Below are positions 27,273-37,027 of a stretch of 64,000 bases of DNA, one piece after another. A model generated the notes under the pieces. The model searched no databases. It was not told where the DNA came from and saw nothing but the letters and a program-made list of their open reading frames with translations. Source of the stretch: Nocardia miyunensis NBRC 108239 (GTDB lineage Bacteria > Actinomycetota > Actinomycetes > Mycobacteriales > Mycobacteriaceae); assembly GCF_001613065.1 (NCBI RefSeq), contig NZ_BDBQ01000014.1, positions 62,001 through 126,000 of the forward strand, given 5' to 3'. The number at the start of each line of letters is the position of its first letter. Within the stretch, counting starts at the first letter, position 1. The translations under genes were made by a program, and so were the position numbers.

Positions 27273-27929
27273 TCAGCGGTGAACGGCGGCCATCACATCG
27301 GTGTAGACCGCGTCGGCGCGGGCGGTGAGCTCCTCGATGCGGGTGAGCACGGGGACGAACTCCGCGCCCTCGCCCTCGCCGAGGGAGGTCACATTGATGG
27401 CGATGTTGAGCCGGGAGCTGGTGGCCGCGGCGCGGGCGGCGTCGGCGGCCGCGCCGATGTCGGTGACCACGTTCGGATTGCCGATGGGCAGTAGATCGGC
27501 TGCGAGAGAAAGGATTTCGTCGGCCTCGGCGACGACCGCGGCGGGCACACGCGCGGCCTGGATCAGCGCGGCGGTGATCGCATCGCCGCGTGCGGTGCGC
27601 TCGGCGTCGGTCTCCTTGGGCAGCTTGTAGGCCGCGCCGACGGCGGTGAAGGCCGCGGCATCCGCGTCGGCCAGGGCCAGCGAACGCTCCCGCGCCGAGT
27701 CGGCGGCCGCGATGATCCGATCGATGGCGGGACGGTTGTCGGCATCCTTGGCGCGGGTGGTGTACCGCGCGACCATGGCCACCAGCGCGGCGGCCTGGGC
27801 CGCGTGCAGGGCCGCGACGGCGCCGCCGCCGGGGGCCGGGATCTTGGCGGCCAGATCGTCCAGGTACCGCCCGATGGCCGAGGCACCGAGGCCGGTGGTG
27901 CCGGTGGACGATGCGGTGTCCTGAGACAT
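27273..27929 (-). CDS. Cyclodeaminase/cyclohydrolase (FTCD_C) family protein
   Basis: 218 residues from ATG 27929, with GGGAGG nine bases upstream. The FTCD_C helical fold is indicated by IPAPGGGAVAALHAAQAAALVAMVARYT near the N-terminus and by PIGNPNVVTDIGAAADAARAA. Family members are formimino-THF cyclodeaminase or 5,10-methenyl-THF cyclohydrolase (FchA). No formiminotransferase domain is attached. Given the FolD-like gene without the cyclohydrolase Lys nearby, a methenyl-THF cyclohydrolase role is attractive but is inference. Confidence 0.78.
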   Translation of the reverse strand: MSQDTASSTGTTGLGASAIGRYLDDLAAKIPAPGGGAVAALHAAQAAALVAMVARYTTRAKDADNRPAIDRIIAAADSARERSLALADADAAAFTAVGAAYKLPKETDAERTARGDAITAALIQAARVPAAVVAEADEILSLAADLLPIGNPNVVTDIGAAADAARAAATSSRLNIAINVTSLGEGEGAEFVPVLTRIEELTARADAVYTDVMAAVHR

Positions 27930-28097
27930 GTTGCGGGGCCTCCCGTTTCGGTGCGCGGCTGTCCGGGTGATCGGCCGGGCCGATCGGCGGAGGGGACGCG
28001 CAATACCGTACCGGGTCGGCCTTCGCGCCCGGGGCCCGGCACCCGCGGCACGTGCCCGTGCATCCGCCGGACGTCGGTGCGCAGTAGGTTGAGCGTC

Positions 28098-29135
28098 ATG
28101 CGTATCGGATTGGGCATCAACTATGCGGGCGGATTCAAGGAGGTCGCGGCCGAGGTCGCGGATCTCGAGCGTGCCGGCCTGGACATCGCGTTCGTGCCGG
28201 AGGCGTACTCCTTCGACGCGGTCAGCGGACTGGGCTATCTGGCCGCCAAGACCGAGCGCGTGCAGCTTGCCTCCGGCATCCTGCAGCTGTACACCCGCAC
28301 ACCTACTCTGACGGCGATGACCGCGGCCGGGCTGGACTACGTCTCGGACGGCCGGTACATCCTGGGCCTGGGCGCGTCGGGCCCACAGGTGATCGAGGGC
28401 TTCCACGGCGTGCCCTACGACGCCCCGATCGGCCGCACCCGCGAGGTCGTGGAGATCTGCCGCCGGGTGTGGCGGCGCGAGCGCCTGTCGTTCGAGGGCA
28501 AGTACTACACGATCCCGCTGCCCGCCGAGCAGGGCACCGGCCTGGGCAAATCCCTCAAACTGATCAATCATCCGGTACGCGAACGCATTCCGGTGCTGCT
28601 GGCCGCGCTCGGGCCGAAGAACGTGCAGTTGGCCGCGGAGATCGCCGAGGGCTGGCAGCCGATCTTCTTCCTGCCGGAGAAGGCCCACGACGTGTGGGGT
28701 GAGAGCCTGGCTGCCGGTAAGGCGAAGCGTGACCCGGCCCTGGGCGAACTCGAGGTGTTCGCCGGACCCGCGCTGGCGATCGGTGACAACGTCGAGGGAC
28801 TGCGCGAATTCGTCAAGCCGCATCTGGCGCTGTATATCGGCGGCATGGGGGCCAAGGGGAAGAACTTCTACCACACGCTGGCCACCAAATACGGCTACGG
28901 TGACGCCGCGAACCGCATCCAGGAGCTCTACCTGGCCGGTGAGAAGGAGGCGGCGGCCAAGACGGTGCCCGACGAGCTGGTGCGCGACATCTCGTTGATC
29001 GGGTCCGTCGGGTTCGTGAAGGAGCGGGTGGCCGCGTTCGCCGAGGCCGGGGTCACGGTGCTGAACGTGGCGCCGATGGCCGAGACCGCCGCGGACCGGG
29101 TGAAGTTGATCGAGCAGCTGCGCGATCTGGTCTGA
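28098..29135 (+). CDS. LLM-class F420-dependent oxidoreductase, Rv3520c-like
   Basis: 345 residues, luciferase-like TIM barrel. The pattern GLGINYAGGF ... VPEAYSFDAVSGLGYLA ... LASGILQLYTRTPTLTAMTAAGLD ... ILGLGASGPQVIEGFHG is the signature of the F420 oxidoreductase group around Rv3520c (TIGR03559, from memory). Substrate unknown. The same fold includes Mer, the F420-dependent methylene-tetrahydromethanopterin reductase, which makes its place beside two folate-type genes noteworthy, though not evidence of that reaction. Divergent from the cyclodeaminase-family gene across 168 bp. Confidence 0.85.
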   Translation: MRIGLGINYAGGFKEVAAEVADLERAGLDIAFVPEAYSFDAVSGLGYLAAKTERVQLASGILQLYTRTPTLTAMTAAGLDYVSDGRYILGLGASGPQVIEGFHGVPYDAPIGRTREVVEICRRVWRRERLSFEGKYYTIPLPAEQGTGLGKSLKLINHPVRERIPVLLAALGPKNVQLAAEIAEGWQPIFFLPEKAHDVWGESLAAGKAKRDPALGELEVFAGPALAIGDNVEGLREFVKPHLALYIGGMGAKGKNFYHTLATKYGYGDAANRIQELYLAGEKEAAAKTVPDELVRDISLIGSVGFVKERVAAFAEAGVTVLNVAPMAETAADRVKLIEQLRDLV

Positions 29136-29146
29136 GACGGCCGAAA

Positions 29147-29182
29147 ACCCGTCACCCCGGCCCACAAGGCGGGATGACGGGT
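29147..29182 (-). terminator. Intrinsic terminator of the STAS gene, between convergent genes
   Basis: Arms ACCCGTCACCCC (29147-29158) and GGGATGACGGGT (29171-29182) pair over 12 bases with one G-T wobble and a 12-base loop. On the minus strand the hairpin is followed by TTTT (complement of 29144-29147), so it fits the leftward STAS transcript; without the T-tract it may also stop the rightward oxidoreductase transcript. Confidence 0.7.
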
Positions 29183-29192
29183 GTCGCGGCGT

Positions 29193-29573
29193 CTAGTTCT
29201 GGCGCAGCGCGGTCAGCGCGCCGTCCAGGGTCGTGTGCATCGAGAAGACCTTGTCCAGGCCGGTCACCTTGAGTTGGCGGCCGGTGGCCGGGCCGTCCGC
29301 GACGACCATGATGCGGGTGGTCTCGCCGGCTCGCTTGTGCGCGCCGACGAGGGCCGCCATGCCGGCGGATGCCAGGAAGCTCACCTGGGTGAGATCGATG
29401 ATGACGACCGCGGGCTTTCCGCCCAGTGTCGCCTCGATCGCACTCTCCAGCGTCGGGGCGGTGGCCAGATCGACCTCACCCGCCACCGTGAGCACGGTCG
29501 CTTCGTCGTGCACCGAGACCGATGTGGTCATCGCGTCGGCGAGGGGATGCGCGTCTCCGGAAGTGTTGGTCAC
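29193..29573 (-). CDS. STAS-domain anti-sigma factor antagonist (RsbV-like)
   Basis: 126 residues; a later ATG at 29531 would give 112, and neither start has a convincing ribosome site. STAS fold with the phosphorylatable serine motif FLASAGMAALVG. In partner-switching, the dephosphorylated form captures an anti-sigma kinase and frees a sigma factor; phosphorylation by the kinase reverses this. It lies 179 bp downstream of the phosphatase-kinase fusion gene on the same strand and is its most likely substrate. Confidence 0.82.
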   Translation of the reverse strand: MTNTSGDAHPLADAMTTSVSVHDEATVLTVAGEVDLATAPTLESAIEATLGGKPAVVIIDLTQVSFLASAGMAALVGAHKRAGETTRIMVVADGPATGRQLKVTGLDKVFSMHTTLDGALTALRQN

Positions 29574-29752
29574 CTAGACAATCTGCCACGAACCCGCGCC
29601 GGATGCCGCATCGTCTGTGGGATTGTCGGTGTTTCGTAGTATCCCCGAACGCGAAAAGCCCAGGTACGCCTGGTAATCCGAATTTTCCGCAGATTCGCTG
29701 CCGATACGTGCTCCGCTGGCCCAGATGTGCCATGTGTGCGACGGGGGTGCTC

Positions 29753-32023
29753 TCAGACTCGGCTGGCCGCCGAGAACGACACCGCTGGAAGTTTGGCGAT
29801 CATCCGCACATGCGTGCCGACTCCGACGTGATCGATCGTCAGCTCGTCGGTCAGCGCGTGCATCATGGCGATACCGCGCCCGCGATACCCGGGATCCTCC
29901 GGGAGCGGTCGCCAGTTGCCGTCGTCGGAGACCTCGATGGTGACGCGGTCCAGCGCGCAGTCCGCGGCCAGCGTCACCCGGCCGGGCGAGCCGCCGAGAT
30001 ACGCGTGCTCGATGCAGTTGCTGCATGCCTCGTTGGCGGCGGCGACCAGATCGGTGGCCAGATCGGCGGGCACCGCCGCCGCGCCCAGCCATTCGGTCAG
30101 GCGGCGTCGCATACCGGCCAGCTGGCTCGCCTCGGCGGGCTCGTCCAGTTGCAGCGCCCGCGGCGGTTGACGGTAGACGACCATGGCGACGTCGTCGTCG
30201 TAACCGCCCGCCGGCCGCAGCCGGGACAGGACGGCGTCGGCGACCTCCCGCGGCGGCATACCCGCCGCATCGGACAACTCGTCGGCCAGTTCGTCGAAGC
30301 GCGCGTCGATATCGACACCGCGCTGCTCGACCAGGCCGTCGGTGAACAGCACCAGGGTCGAACCGGGTTCGATCGTCGTGGTCGCCTCGGGACGCTGCGG
30401 GGTGTCGAAGGTTGCCAGCGGCACCGCGAGCCCGCCCTCGAGCAGGCGGCCCTTCGTCCCGGGCGCGGCCAGCACCGGTGGCATGTGTCCGGCGTTGGAG
30501 TAGCGGAACGTTCCGCGTTCGGGATCCAGGATCGCCGCGCAGACGGTCGTGCACATCGCGCCCGGGATGCGCGCGGCGACGGTGTCCAGCTCGGCCAGCA
30601 GTTGTGCCGGTCCGGCCCCGCGCAGCAGCAGCGCGCGGGCCGCGGTGCGCAACTGGCCCATCACCACGGCCGCGGACAGGCCACGACCGACGCAGTCGCC
30701 GACCACCAGGCCGATCGCGCCGTCGGCGAGCTGCACGACGTCGTACCAGTCGCCGCCGATCTCGAGCGGGGGCAGCGCGGGCTCGTAGTGCACCGAGAAC
30801 CGCGGTGGCAGTTCGATCGGGCCGAGCATCGCGCGTTGCAGCGTCAGCGAGGTGGAACGAGCCGCGTCGAAGTTGCGCGCGCGTTGCACGGCCAGGCTGA
30901 GCTGACCGACCAGCAGCGAGAACAGCGCCCAGTCGCCCGGGCTGATCGCGCGGGGCGCGGCAAAACGCAGCCACAGCGCGGCATCGCCGGTCTCGCCCAG
31001 CGGCGCCACGATGCCCTCGGAACTGGCCGCGCCCTCGGGAATGGCGAACATCGTGCGGCCGGGGCGCACCCAGGCGCGATCCAGCAGCGCGCGCGCCCGC
31101 GCATCGAGCACCTGGCGCGACTGCACCGCGTCCTCACCCGAGACGTACAGTTCCGGTCCGGTCTGCCGATTCGGCCACATCGACACCACCGCGGTCTCCG
31201 CGCCGATCGCCATGCGCAGCTCGTCCAGCCCGACGGTGAGCACCTCGACGACGCTCGTGCACGCCGCGACCGCGGTCGCCAGCCGCGAGACGGCCTGGTC
31301 GCGGGCCTGGGCGTCGTGTTCGGCGGTGACGTCGCGGATCGTGCCGACGAAGATCCGCTCGTCGTCCTCGGGCCGGATCAGCGAGGACGTGCTGACCGCG
31401 AGCCACAGCCGCCGCCCGTCCCGATGACGCACCGGCATCACGAATTGGGCCGCCTCGGTGCCCAGATCCGGATAGTGCGACTCCTCGGAGATCGACCACG
31501 GATGCGGCACCGGATAGGGCACGGTCTCGGGCCCGTAGCCGGTCAGCGCGCCGAAGGCGGAGTTGACCTCGGTGATGGTGCCGTGCGAATCGGCGACGAA
31601 GAATCCGTCCTGCAGCGATTCGACCAGTGCGGTGCGGAACGTGTCGCGTCCCTCGAGGTCCTCGGCGCGCAGCCGCTGCAACTCGTAGGACCGGGTGCTG
31701 TCCAGGAATCCGCGGGTGGCCACATCGAGCGCGGCCAGGGTCTGCAGCAGGAATTCCAGCGCGGTGTCCCCGGCCTCCGGGCCGCCGGGATGTTCGGTGC
31801 CCCCCTGCTCCGGGACCGCGGCGGCGGGCGGCGGGGCGAGCAGATTCCATCGGCCCAGCAGCCGGAAGTGATGTTCGGTGAGATCCAGGATGCTCACGCC
31901 CTCCACGAGGGCGCGGCGGCCGAGTTCGTATCCCTCGGCGAGGGTGTACTGGGTCGGCGAATCCAGGTGCAGGCGTAGCGCATTCGTGTACGCCTCGCGG
32001 AAGGCCGCCAGCACCGTGGTCAT
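29753..32023 (-). CDS. Stressosome output protein: RsbU_N-like, PAS, GAF, SpoIIE phosphatase, HATPase kinase
   Basis: 756 residues with five modules. (1) About 1-100: helical RsbU N-terminal-like region (AFREAYTNALRLHL, YELGRRALVEGVSILDLTEHHFRLL), the part that binds RsbT in Bacillus. (2) PAS, about 135-240 (GFFVADSHGTITEVNSAFG). (3) GAF, about 250-390. (4) SpoIIE/PP2C phosphatase, about 400-615 (GGDWYDVVQL, VVGDCVGRGLSAAVVMGQL, FTDGLVEQRG, YDDDVAMVV). (5) C-terminal RsbW-type HATPase, about 625-745 (N-box AAANEACSNCIEHAY, EVSDDGNW, GRGIAMMHAL). Phosphatase and opposing kinase on one chain recall Rv1364c. It can in principle switch the STAS protein both ways. Confidence 0.85.
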   Translation of the reverse strand: MTTVLAAFREAYTNALRLHLDSPTQYTLAEGYELGRRALVEGVSILDLTEHHFRLLGRWNLLAPPPAAAVPEQGGTEHPGGPEAGDTALEFLLQTLAALDVATRGFLDSTRSYELQRLRAEDLEGRDTFRTALVESLQDGFFVADSHGTITEVNSAFGALTGYGPETVPYPVPHPWSISEESHYPDLGTEAAQFVMPVRHRDGRRLWLAVSTSSLIRPEDDERIFVGTIRDVTAEHDAQARDQAVSRLATAVAACTSVVEVLTVGLDELRMAIGAETAVVSMWPNRQTGPELYVSGEDAVQSRQVLDARARALLDRAWVRPGRTMFAIPEGAASSEGIVAPLGETGDAALWLRFAAPRAISPGDWALFSLLVGQLSLAVQRARNFDAARSTSLTLQRAMLGPIELPPRFSVHYEPALPPLEIGGDWYDVVQLADGAIGLVVGDCVGRGLSAAVVMGQLRTAARALLLRGAGPAQLLAELDTVAARIPGAMCTTVCAAILDPERGTFRYSNAGHMPPVLAAPGTKGRLLEGGLAVPLATFDTPQRPEATTTIEPGSTLVLFTDGLVEQRGVDIDARFDELADELSDAAGMPPREVADAVLSRLRPAGGYDDDVAMVVYRQPPRALQLDEPAEASQLAGMRRRLTEWLGAAAVPADLATDLVAAANEACSNCIEHAYLGGSPGRVTLAADCALDRVTIEVSDDGNWRPLPEDPGYRGRGIAMMHALTDELTIDHVGVGTHVRMIAKLPAVSFSAASRV

Positions 32024-32090
32024 GTCGAGGCCTCGCTGCCGCCGCCGGAATTCGCCACCGGTACGACGTGCGTGCGTGGTGTGCGCCGGC

Positions 32091-32723
32091 TCATTGCACG
32101 GGACCCGTATGCCCGCGATGACGCGCGGCCAGCACCAGTGCGTCGTCGGTGTTCTTGGAGTGGCCGTCGAGGATGTCGGCGGTGATCTCGGACGTCGGCC
32201 GGGACAGGTCGACGGTGTCGACGAAATCGCTGACGATGCCGTCGGTGGTCATCAGCAGCAGATCCCCCGCGCGCACCGGGACCGTCTGCGTCTGCAGATT
32301 CGGCGGCAGCCGATAGCCGACGATGCCCGCGGTGAGCAGTGCGGTCGCCCGGACCGCGAGTTTGCCGGGAGCCTTGGCCAGGATCCGGGACTCGACATTG
32401 CCGACGCCGAGCCAGTGCACCCGGTCACCGGAGTCGAACAACGCGAGAGTCAGTGCCGCGCCGCGTGTTTCGGCCAGGGCGCGATGGCACAGCAGGACCA
32501 GTACGTCCAGGGGTTCGGCGCGGTTGTCCGAGAGGACCTGGGCCGCGCGATCGGCGGCCTCGGCGGCGGCGGCGCCGTGTCCGAGTCCGTCGAGCACCGC
32601 GAACAGCACCGAATCCCCGCCCGCGTCCAGGACCACCGCTCGGTCCCCGGAGACGCGTTGATCGGGAAGTGCACGTCCGGCCGCGGCCCATTCGATGGTG
32701 CCGATCAAGCCGTCCTCATGCAC
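32091..32723 (-). CDS. rsbX: RsbX-like PP2C phosphatase
   Basis: 210 residues from a GTG that overlaps the rsbT stop by eight bases. Small SpoIIE/PP2C fold with ALPDQRVSGDRAVVLDAGGDSVLFAVLDGLGHGAAAAEAA and TTDGIVSDF; Asp residues for metal binding are in place. In Bacillus, RsbX dephosphorylates RsbR and RsbS and resets the stressosome. The gene order and overlap with rsbT support the same role here. Confidence 0.83.
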   Translation of the reverse strand: MHEDGLIGTIEWAAAGRALPDQRVSGDRAVVLDAGGDSVLFAVLDGLGHGAAAAEAADRAAQVLSDNRAEPLDVLVLLCHRALAETRGAALTLALFDSGDRVHWLGVGNVESRILAKAPGKLAVRATALLTAGIVGYRLPPNLQTQTVPVRAGDLLLMTTDGIVSDFVDTVDLSRPTSEITADILDGHSKNTDDALVLAARHRGHTGPVQ

Positions 32724-33138
32724 GAGGCACCCACTTCCACATCTCGACCAGTGTTCCCTGGCCGGGACCGGAGTCGATGATCAGCTGGTCCATCAATCGG
32801 CGCGCGCCCGGAAGCCCGAGGCCCAGACCGCGCCCGGTGGAATAGCCGTCCTCCAGGGCGCGCGGGATGTCCAGGATGCCTGGCCCCTGGTCCTGTGCCT
32901 GGACCACGAGTGCCGAACGTCCTTCTCGATCCTCCACAGCCACGCGGACCTCACCGGTACCGGCGTAGCTGGTGATATTTCGGGCGATCTCCGAGATTGC
33001 GGTGGAGATCATGGTGATGTCGGTCAGGGAGAAGCCCAGCTTCGCTGCTAGTTCTCGCCCGGCCTGACGTGCGGTGACGATGTCGCTCGACACCTTGACC
33101 GCGATCACCACACTGTCACCGACCACGGTCACGACCAT
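32716..33138 (-). CDS. rsbT: RsbT-type serine kinase/switch protein
   Basis: 140 residues, GHKL ATPase fold without phosphatase domain. N-box ISTAISEIARNITSYA, G1 box AQDQGPGILD and glycine-rich G2 (GYSTGRGLGLGLPGARRLMD) are intact. RsbT phosphorylates RsbR and RsbS under stress, is then released, and activates a RsbU-type phosphatase. It overlaps rsbS by 23 bases and rsbX by eight. Confidence 0.9.
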   Translation of the reverse strand: MVVTVVGDSVVIAVKVSSDIVTARQAGRELAAKLGFSLTDITMISTAISEIARNITSYAGTGEVRVAVEDREGRSALVVQAQDQGPGILDIPRALEDGYSTGRGLGLGLPGARRLMDQLIIDSGPGQGTLVEMWKWVPRA

Positions 33139-33505
33139 CTCGTTGGTTACGGGTGTGTAGCTTGCTGTTCAGCCAGGACAAGCCCTCTTCGAGGTCCAGG
33201 GCGGTATGCATGTCCTCGAAGGTGAGACCCAGCTGGACCATCGCGAACGCGACTTCGGGCTGCAATCCGACGATGACCGTCTCCGCACCCCGCAGCTTGG
33301 TCATATGGGCGATCGTACGCAGCGAGCGCGCGGCGAAAGAGTCCATGACGTCGATCGCGGTGACGTCGACAATGATGCCCTGGGCGCGATATCTGCTGAC
33401 GTAGGTCATCAGATCGTCCTGCAGGCGCTCGGTGTCGGCGTCCGTGAGGGCCGATTGCACGGACGCGATCAGGTAGGTGCCCTGTTTCAGAATGGGTACC
33501 GGCAT
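33116..33505 (-). CDS. rsbS: RsbS stressosome core protein
   Basis: 129 residues, a single STAS domain. The phosphoacceptor motif DVMDSFAARSLRTIA carries the serine targeted by RsbT. The start MPVPILKQGTYLIASVQSAL is typical of RsbS. With RsbR it builds the icosahedral stressosome that sequesters RsbT. 14 bp behind rsbR in the same operon. Confidence 0.9.
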   Translation of the reverse strand: MPVPILKQGTYLIASVQSALTDADTERLQDDLMTYVSRYRAQGIIVDVTAIDVMDSFAARSLRTIAHMTKLRGAETVIVGLQPEVAFAMVQLGLTFEDMHTALDLEEGLSWLNSKLHTRNQRDGRDRGR

Positions 33506-33519
33506 ATTCCCGCCTCGGG

Positions 33520-34413
33520 TTACCGTCCGTCGCGATCGGTCAGGCGGGAGATCTCGTATCCGAGCAAACGCTCCGCCGTCTCGATGCCACCCTGCAGATC
33601 GCCGACCGCGTTCATCTTGGTCAGGTCCAGGCCGATGGTGACCAGGGCCAGCGCGATCTCCGAGGACAGGCCGGTGAGGATGACGTTCGCGCCCATCAGC
33701 CCGGAGGCGTCGACCGTCTGTACCAGGTGGTTGGCGACCGTGGAGTCGATCATGGGCACACCGGTGATGTCGATGACGACAACCTTGGCGCGGTTGGCTC
33801 GGATCGCGCGCAGCAACTGCTCGGTGAGCTGGCGGGCGCGCTGGCTGTCCAGCACGCCGATGATCGGCAGAATCAGCAGCTGCTCGCGGACCTGCAGGAC
33901 CGGCGTGGACAGCTCGCGGATGGCCTCCTGCTGCTGGCGGATGACGCGCTCGCGCTCCTGAACGAAGGAGATGGCCACGGTGTTGGCGATTCGGTTGGCG
34001 GCCGGTTCGTAGGCGTCCAGTACCCGTTTGAGCAGATCGAAGTCCGATTGGTATTTCTCGAAGAGGCTGCGCGCGAGCACATCTCGCAGCAGCAGCACGA
34101 TGCCGATGACCTCTTCGGTCTCGACCCCGCGGGGGATGATGCGTTCGGACAAGTCCCGCGCGTACGCCTGCAGGGCCTCGACGCTACCGGTCTGCAACGC
34201 CTCGACGTAGTTGTCGTAGATCGAGGTCGCCTCGGAGAAGACCTCCTCCGGCGTCATCGCGGTCAGCAGTGCGGCGACGCCGATGCGACGGGCCCATTCC
34301 TCCCGCAGTTCTGTGCGGTTCTGCCGCAGGTGCTCGACCAGCTGAGGGAGCAGGTCGTCGGCCGAGCCAGTCGGCAGCGAATCCGGCGACAGGCCGATGG
34401 ACACGTCGGACAT
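33520..34413 (-). CDS. rsbR: RsbR-type stressosome sensor
   Basis: 297 residues. The N-terminal helical sensor domain (about 20-170, EEWARRIGVAALLTAM ... VLLLRDVLARSLF) is joined by a long helix (VQERERVIRQQQEAIRELSTPVLQV) to a C-terminal STAS domain (about 175-285). Two phosphorylatable Thr regions known from Bacillus RsbR appear conserved in position (MIDSTVANHLV and VILTGLSSEIA). The N-terminal domain shows no haem or flavin signature, so the stimulus is unknown. AGGAG lies just before the ATG; a SigF/SigB-type promoter lies about 100 bp upstream. Confidence 0.9.
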   Translation of the reverse strand: MSDVSIGLSPDSLPTGSADDLLPQLVEHLRQNRTELREEWARRIGVAALLTAMTPEEVFSEATSIYDNYVEALQTGSVEALQAYARDLSERIIPRGVETEEVIGIVLLLRDVLARSLFEKYQSDFDLLKRVLDAYEPAANRIANTVAISFVQERERVIRQQQEAIRELSTPVLQVREQLLILPIIGVLDSQRARQLTEQLLRAIRANRAKVVVIDITGVPMIDSTVANHLVQTVDASGLMGANVILTGLSSEIALALVTIGLDLTKMNAVGDLQGGIETAERLLGYEISRLTDRDGR

Positions 34414-34507
34414 GGAAACTCCTGCCCCTTTCGTTAAGGGTAGGTCGGTTACTTCGTCGGGCTCGCTCGCACACGGCTGCTCATCGCATGCCCTGTCGAG
34501 CCTAGTC

Positions 34508-34539
34508 TTACCCGATACCCGCTGGATGCCAAAACAAAC
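34508..34539 (-). promoter_or_regulatory. SigF/SigB-type promoter of the stressosome operon
   Basis: Reading leftward, GTTT (34539-34536) and GGGTAT (34520-34515) are separated by 15 bases, matching the actinobacterial SigF/SigB consensus GTTT-N15-GGGTA. A second, overlapping pair is GTTT (34535-34532) and GGGTAA (34513-34508), spacing 18. Transcription would start about 95 bases before rsbR. The operon would thus be switched on by the class of sigma factor it is expected to control. Confidence 0.65.
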
Positions 34540-34558
34540 ATTGCCCCGCGTGGGACGC

Positions 34559-35113
34559 TCAGCCCGCGCGGCCGTCTCGGTCGCGCAGATGCGGCTCGTC
34601 CCGGCGGTCCGAGAGCTGGTCGGATGCTGTGTCGAGGGCGCTGATCCGGGTTCGGGCGGGGCGCCGGTGGTGGGTCAGCAGTGTGTCGTAGATATCGGCG
34701 AGCGCGGTGAGCTGATCACGGTCCAGCACATCGATCATGTGCCGCCGGACACTGTCGACGTAGGCGGGTTCGGCGGTGGTCAGCACCTCCGAGCCCTTAC
34801 CGGTCAGGACGGCAGCCGTGCGGCGGGCGTCATCCGGAATCGATTCGCGCGCAACGAGTCCGCGCTTCTCCATCCGCGTGATCTGATGTGACAGTCGGCT
34901 CTGCGACCATTCCAGGACCGCGGCGAGTTCGGCGAAGCTGCGCCGGTGGTCGGGGGCGTCGGCCAGCCTGGCCAGCACCGTGTACTCCACGTAGGTCAGG
35001 TTCGAGGCCCGCAGCGAATCGCGGCCCACGGCCGCCGCGATGAGGTCGCGGGTGAACACGAAGCCGAGCCAGGCCCGGGACTCGAGATCGTCGAGCCAAC
35101 GGATTTCGGTCAC
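34559..35113 (-). CDS. MarR-family regulator
   Basis: 184 residues counted from GTG 35113; longer in-frame starts exist, but this is where MarR-like sequence begins (TEIRWLDDLESRAWLGFVF). The winged helix is clear: RRSFAELAAVLEWSQSRLSHQITRMEKRGLV, then a wing with DDARRTAAVLT. It is divergent from the fumarase gene across 216 bp that carry an inverted repeat, so autoregulation or control of fumarase is possible. Ligand unknown. Confidence 0.82.
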   Translation of the reverse strand: MTEIRWLDDLESRAWLGFVFTRDLIAAAVGRDSLRASNLTYVEYTVLARLADAPDHRRSFAELAAVLEWSQSRLSHQITRMEKRGLVARESIPDDARRTAAVLTGKGSEVLTTAEPAYVDSVRRHMIDVLDRDQLTALADIYDTLLTHHRRPARTRISALDTASDQLSDRRDEPHLRDRDGRAG

Positions 35114-35186
35114 GATCTCGTGCCGCCTCCGTGCCGGGTCGAGCTTGGACTTGTCATGCGTTGCCTTCCACCTCGGTCGTGCCCAC

Positions 35187-35216
35187 TTCAATGACAGGTA
35201 CACCGACCCTGTTGAA
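35187..35216. promoter_or_regulatory. Inverted-repeat candidate operator between marR and fumarase
   Basis: TTCAA (35187-35191) and TTGAA (35212-35216) form outer arms; ACAGG (35194-35198) and CCTGT (35208-35212) form inner arms, slightly off register because of two extra bases on the left. MarR dimers bind such sites at divergent promoters. Moderate support only. Confidence 0.35.
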
Positions 35217-35241
35217 GGTGCAACCTGTGTTCCGTACCGGG

Positions 35242-35260
35242 CAAGATTAGGCTTGCCTGA
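35242..35260. promoter_or_regulatory. IdeR/DtxR-like iron box upstream of fumarase
   Basis: CAAGATTAGGCTTGCCTGA agrees by my count at 13 of 19 positions with the IdeR consensus TTAGGTTAGSCTAACCTAA, with a well-kept palindromic centre. It ends 70 bases before the GTG of a [4Fe-4S] fumarase, a sensible target for iron-dependent control. Confidence 0.4.
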
Positions 35261-35329
35261 CATCGGGCGGGCAGGCGGCCGGTGGATACAGTGCGAAATG
35301 CTCGATTCCAGCCACAAGGAGTGCGATTC

Positions 35330-37006
<1,677 letters not shown>

Positions 37007-37027
37007 TTCGCTGCCCGGGAACTCGCC

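Noticed and set aside
29522..31978. 818-codon open frame antisense to the phosphatase-kinase gene
   Set aside because: Low-complexity shadow; the opposite strand shows five intact domains.
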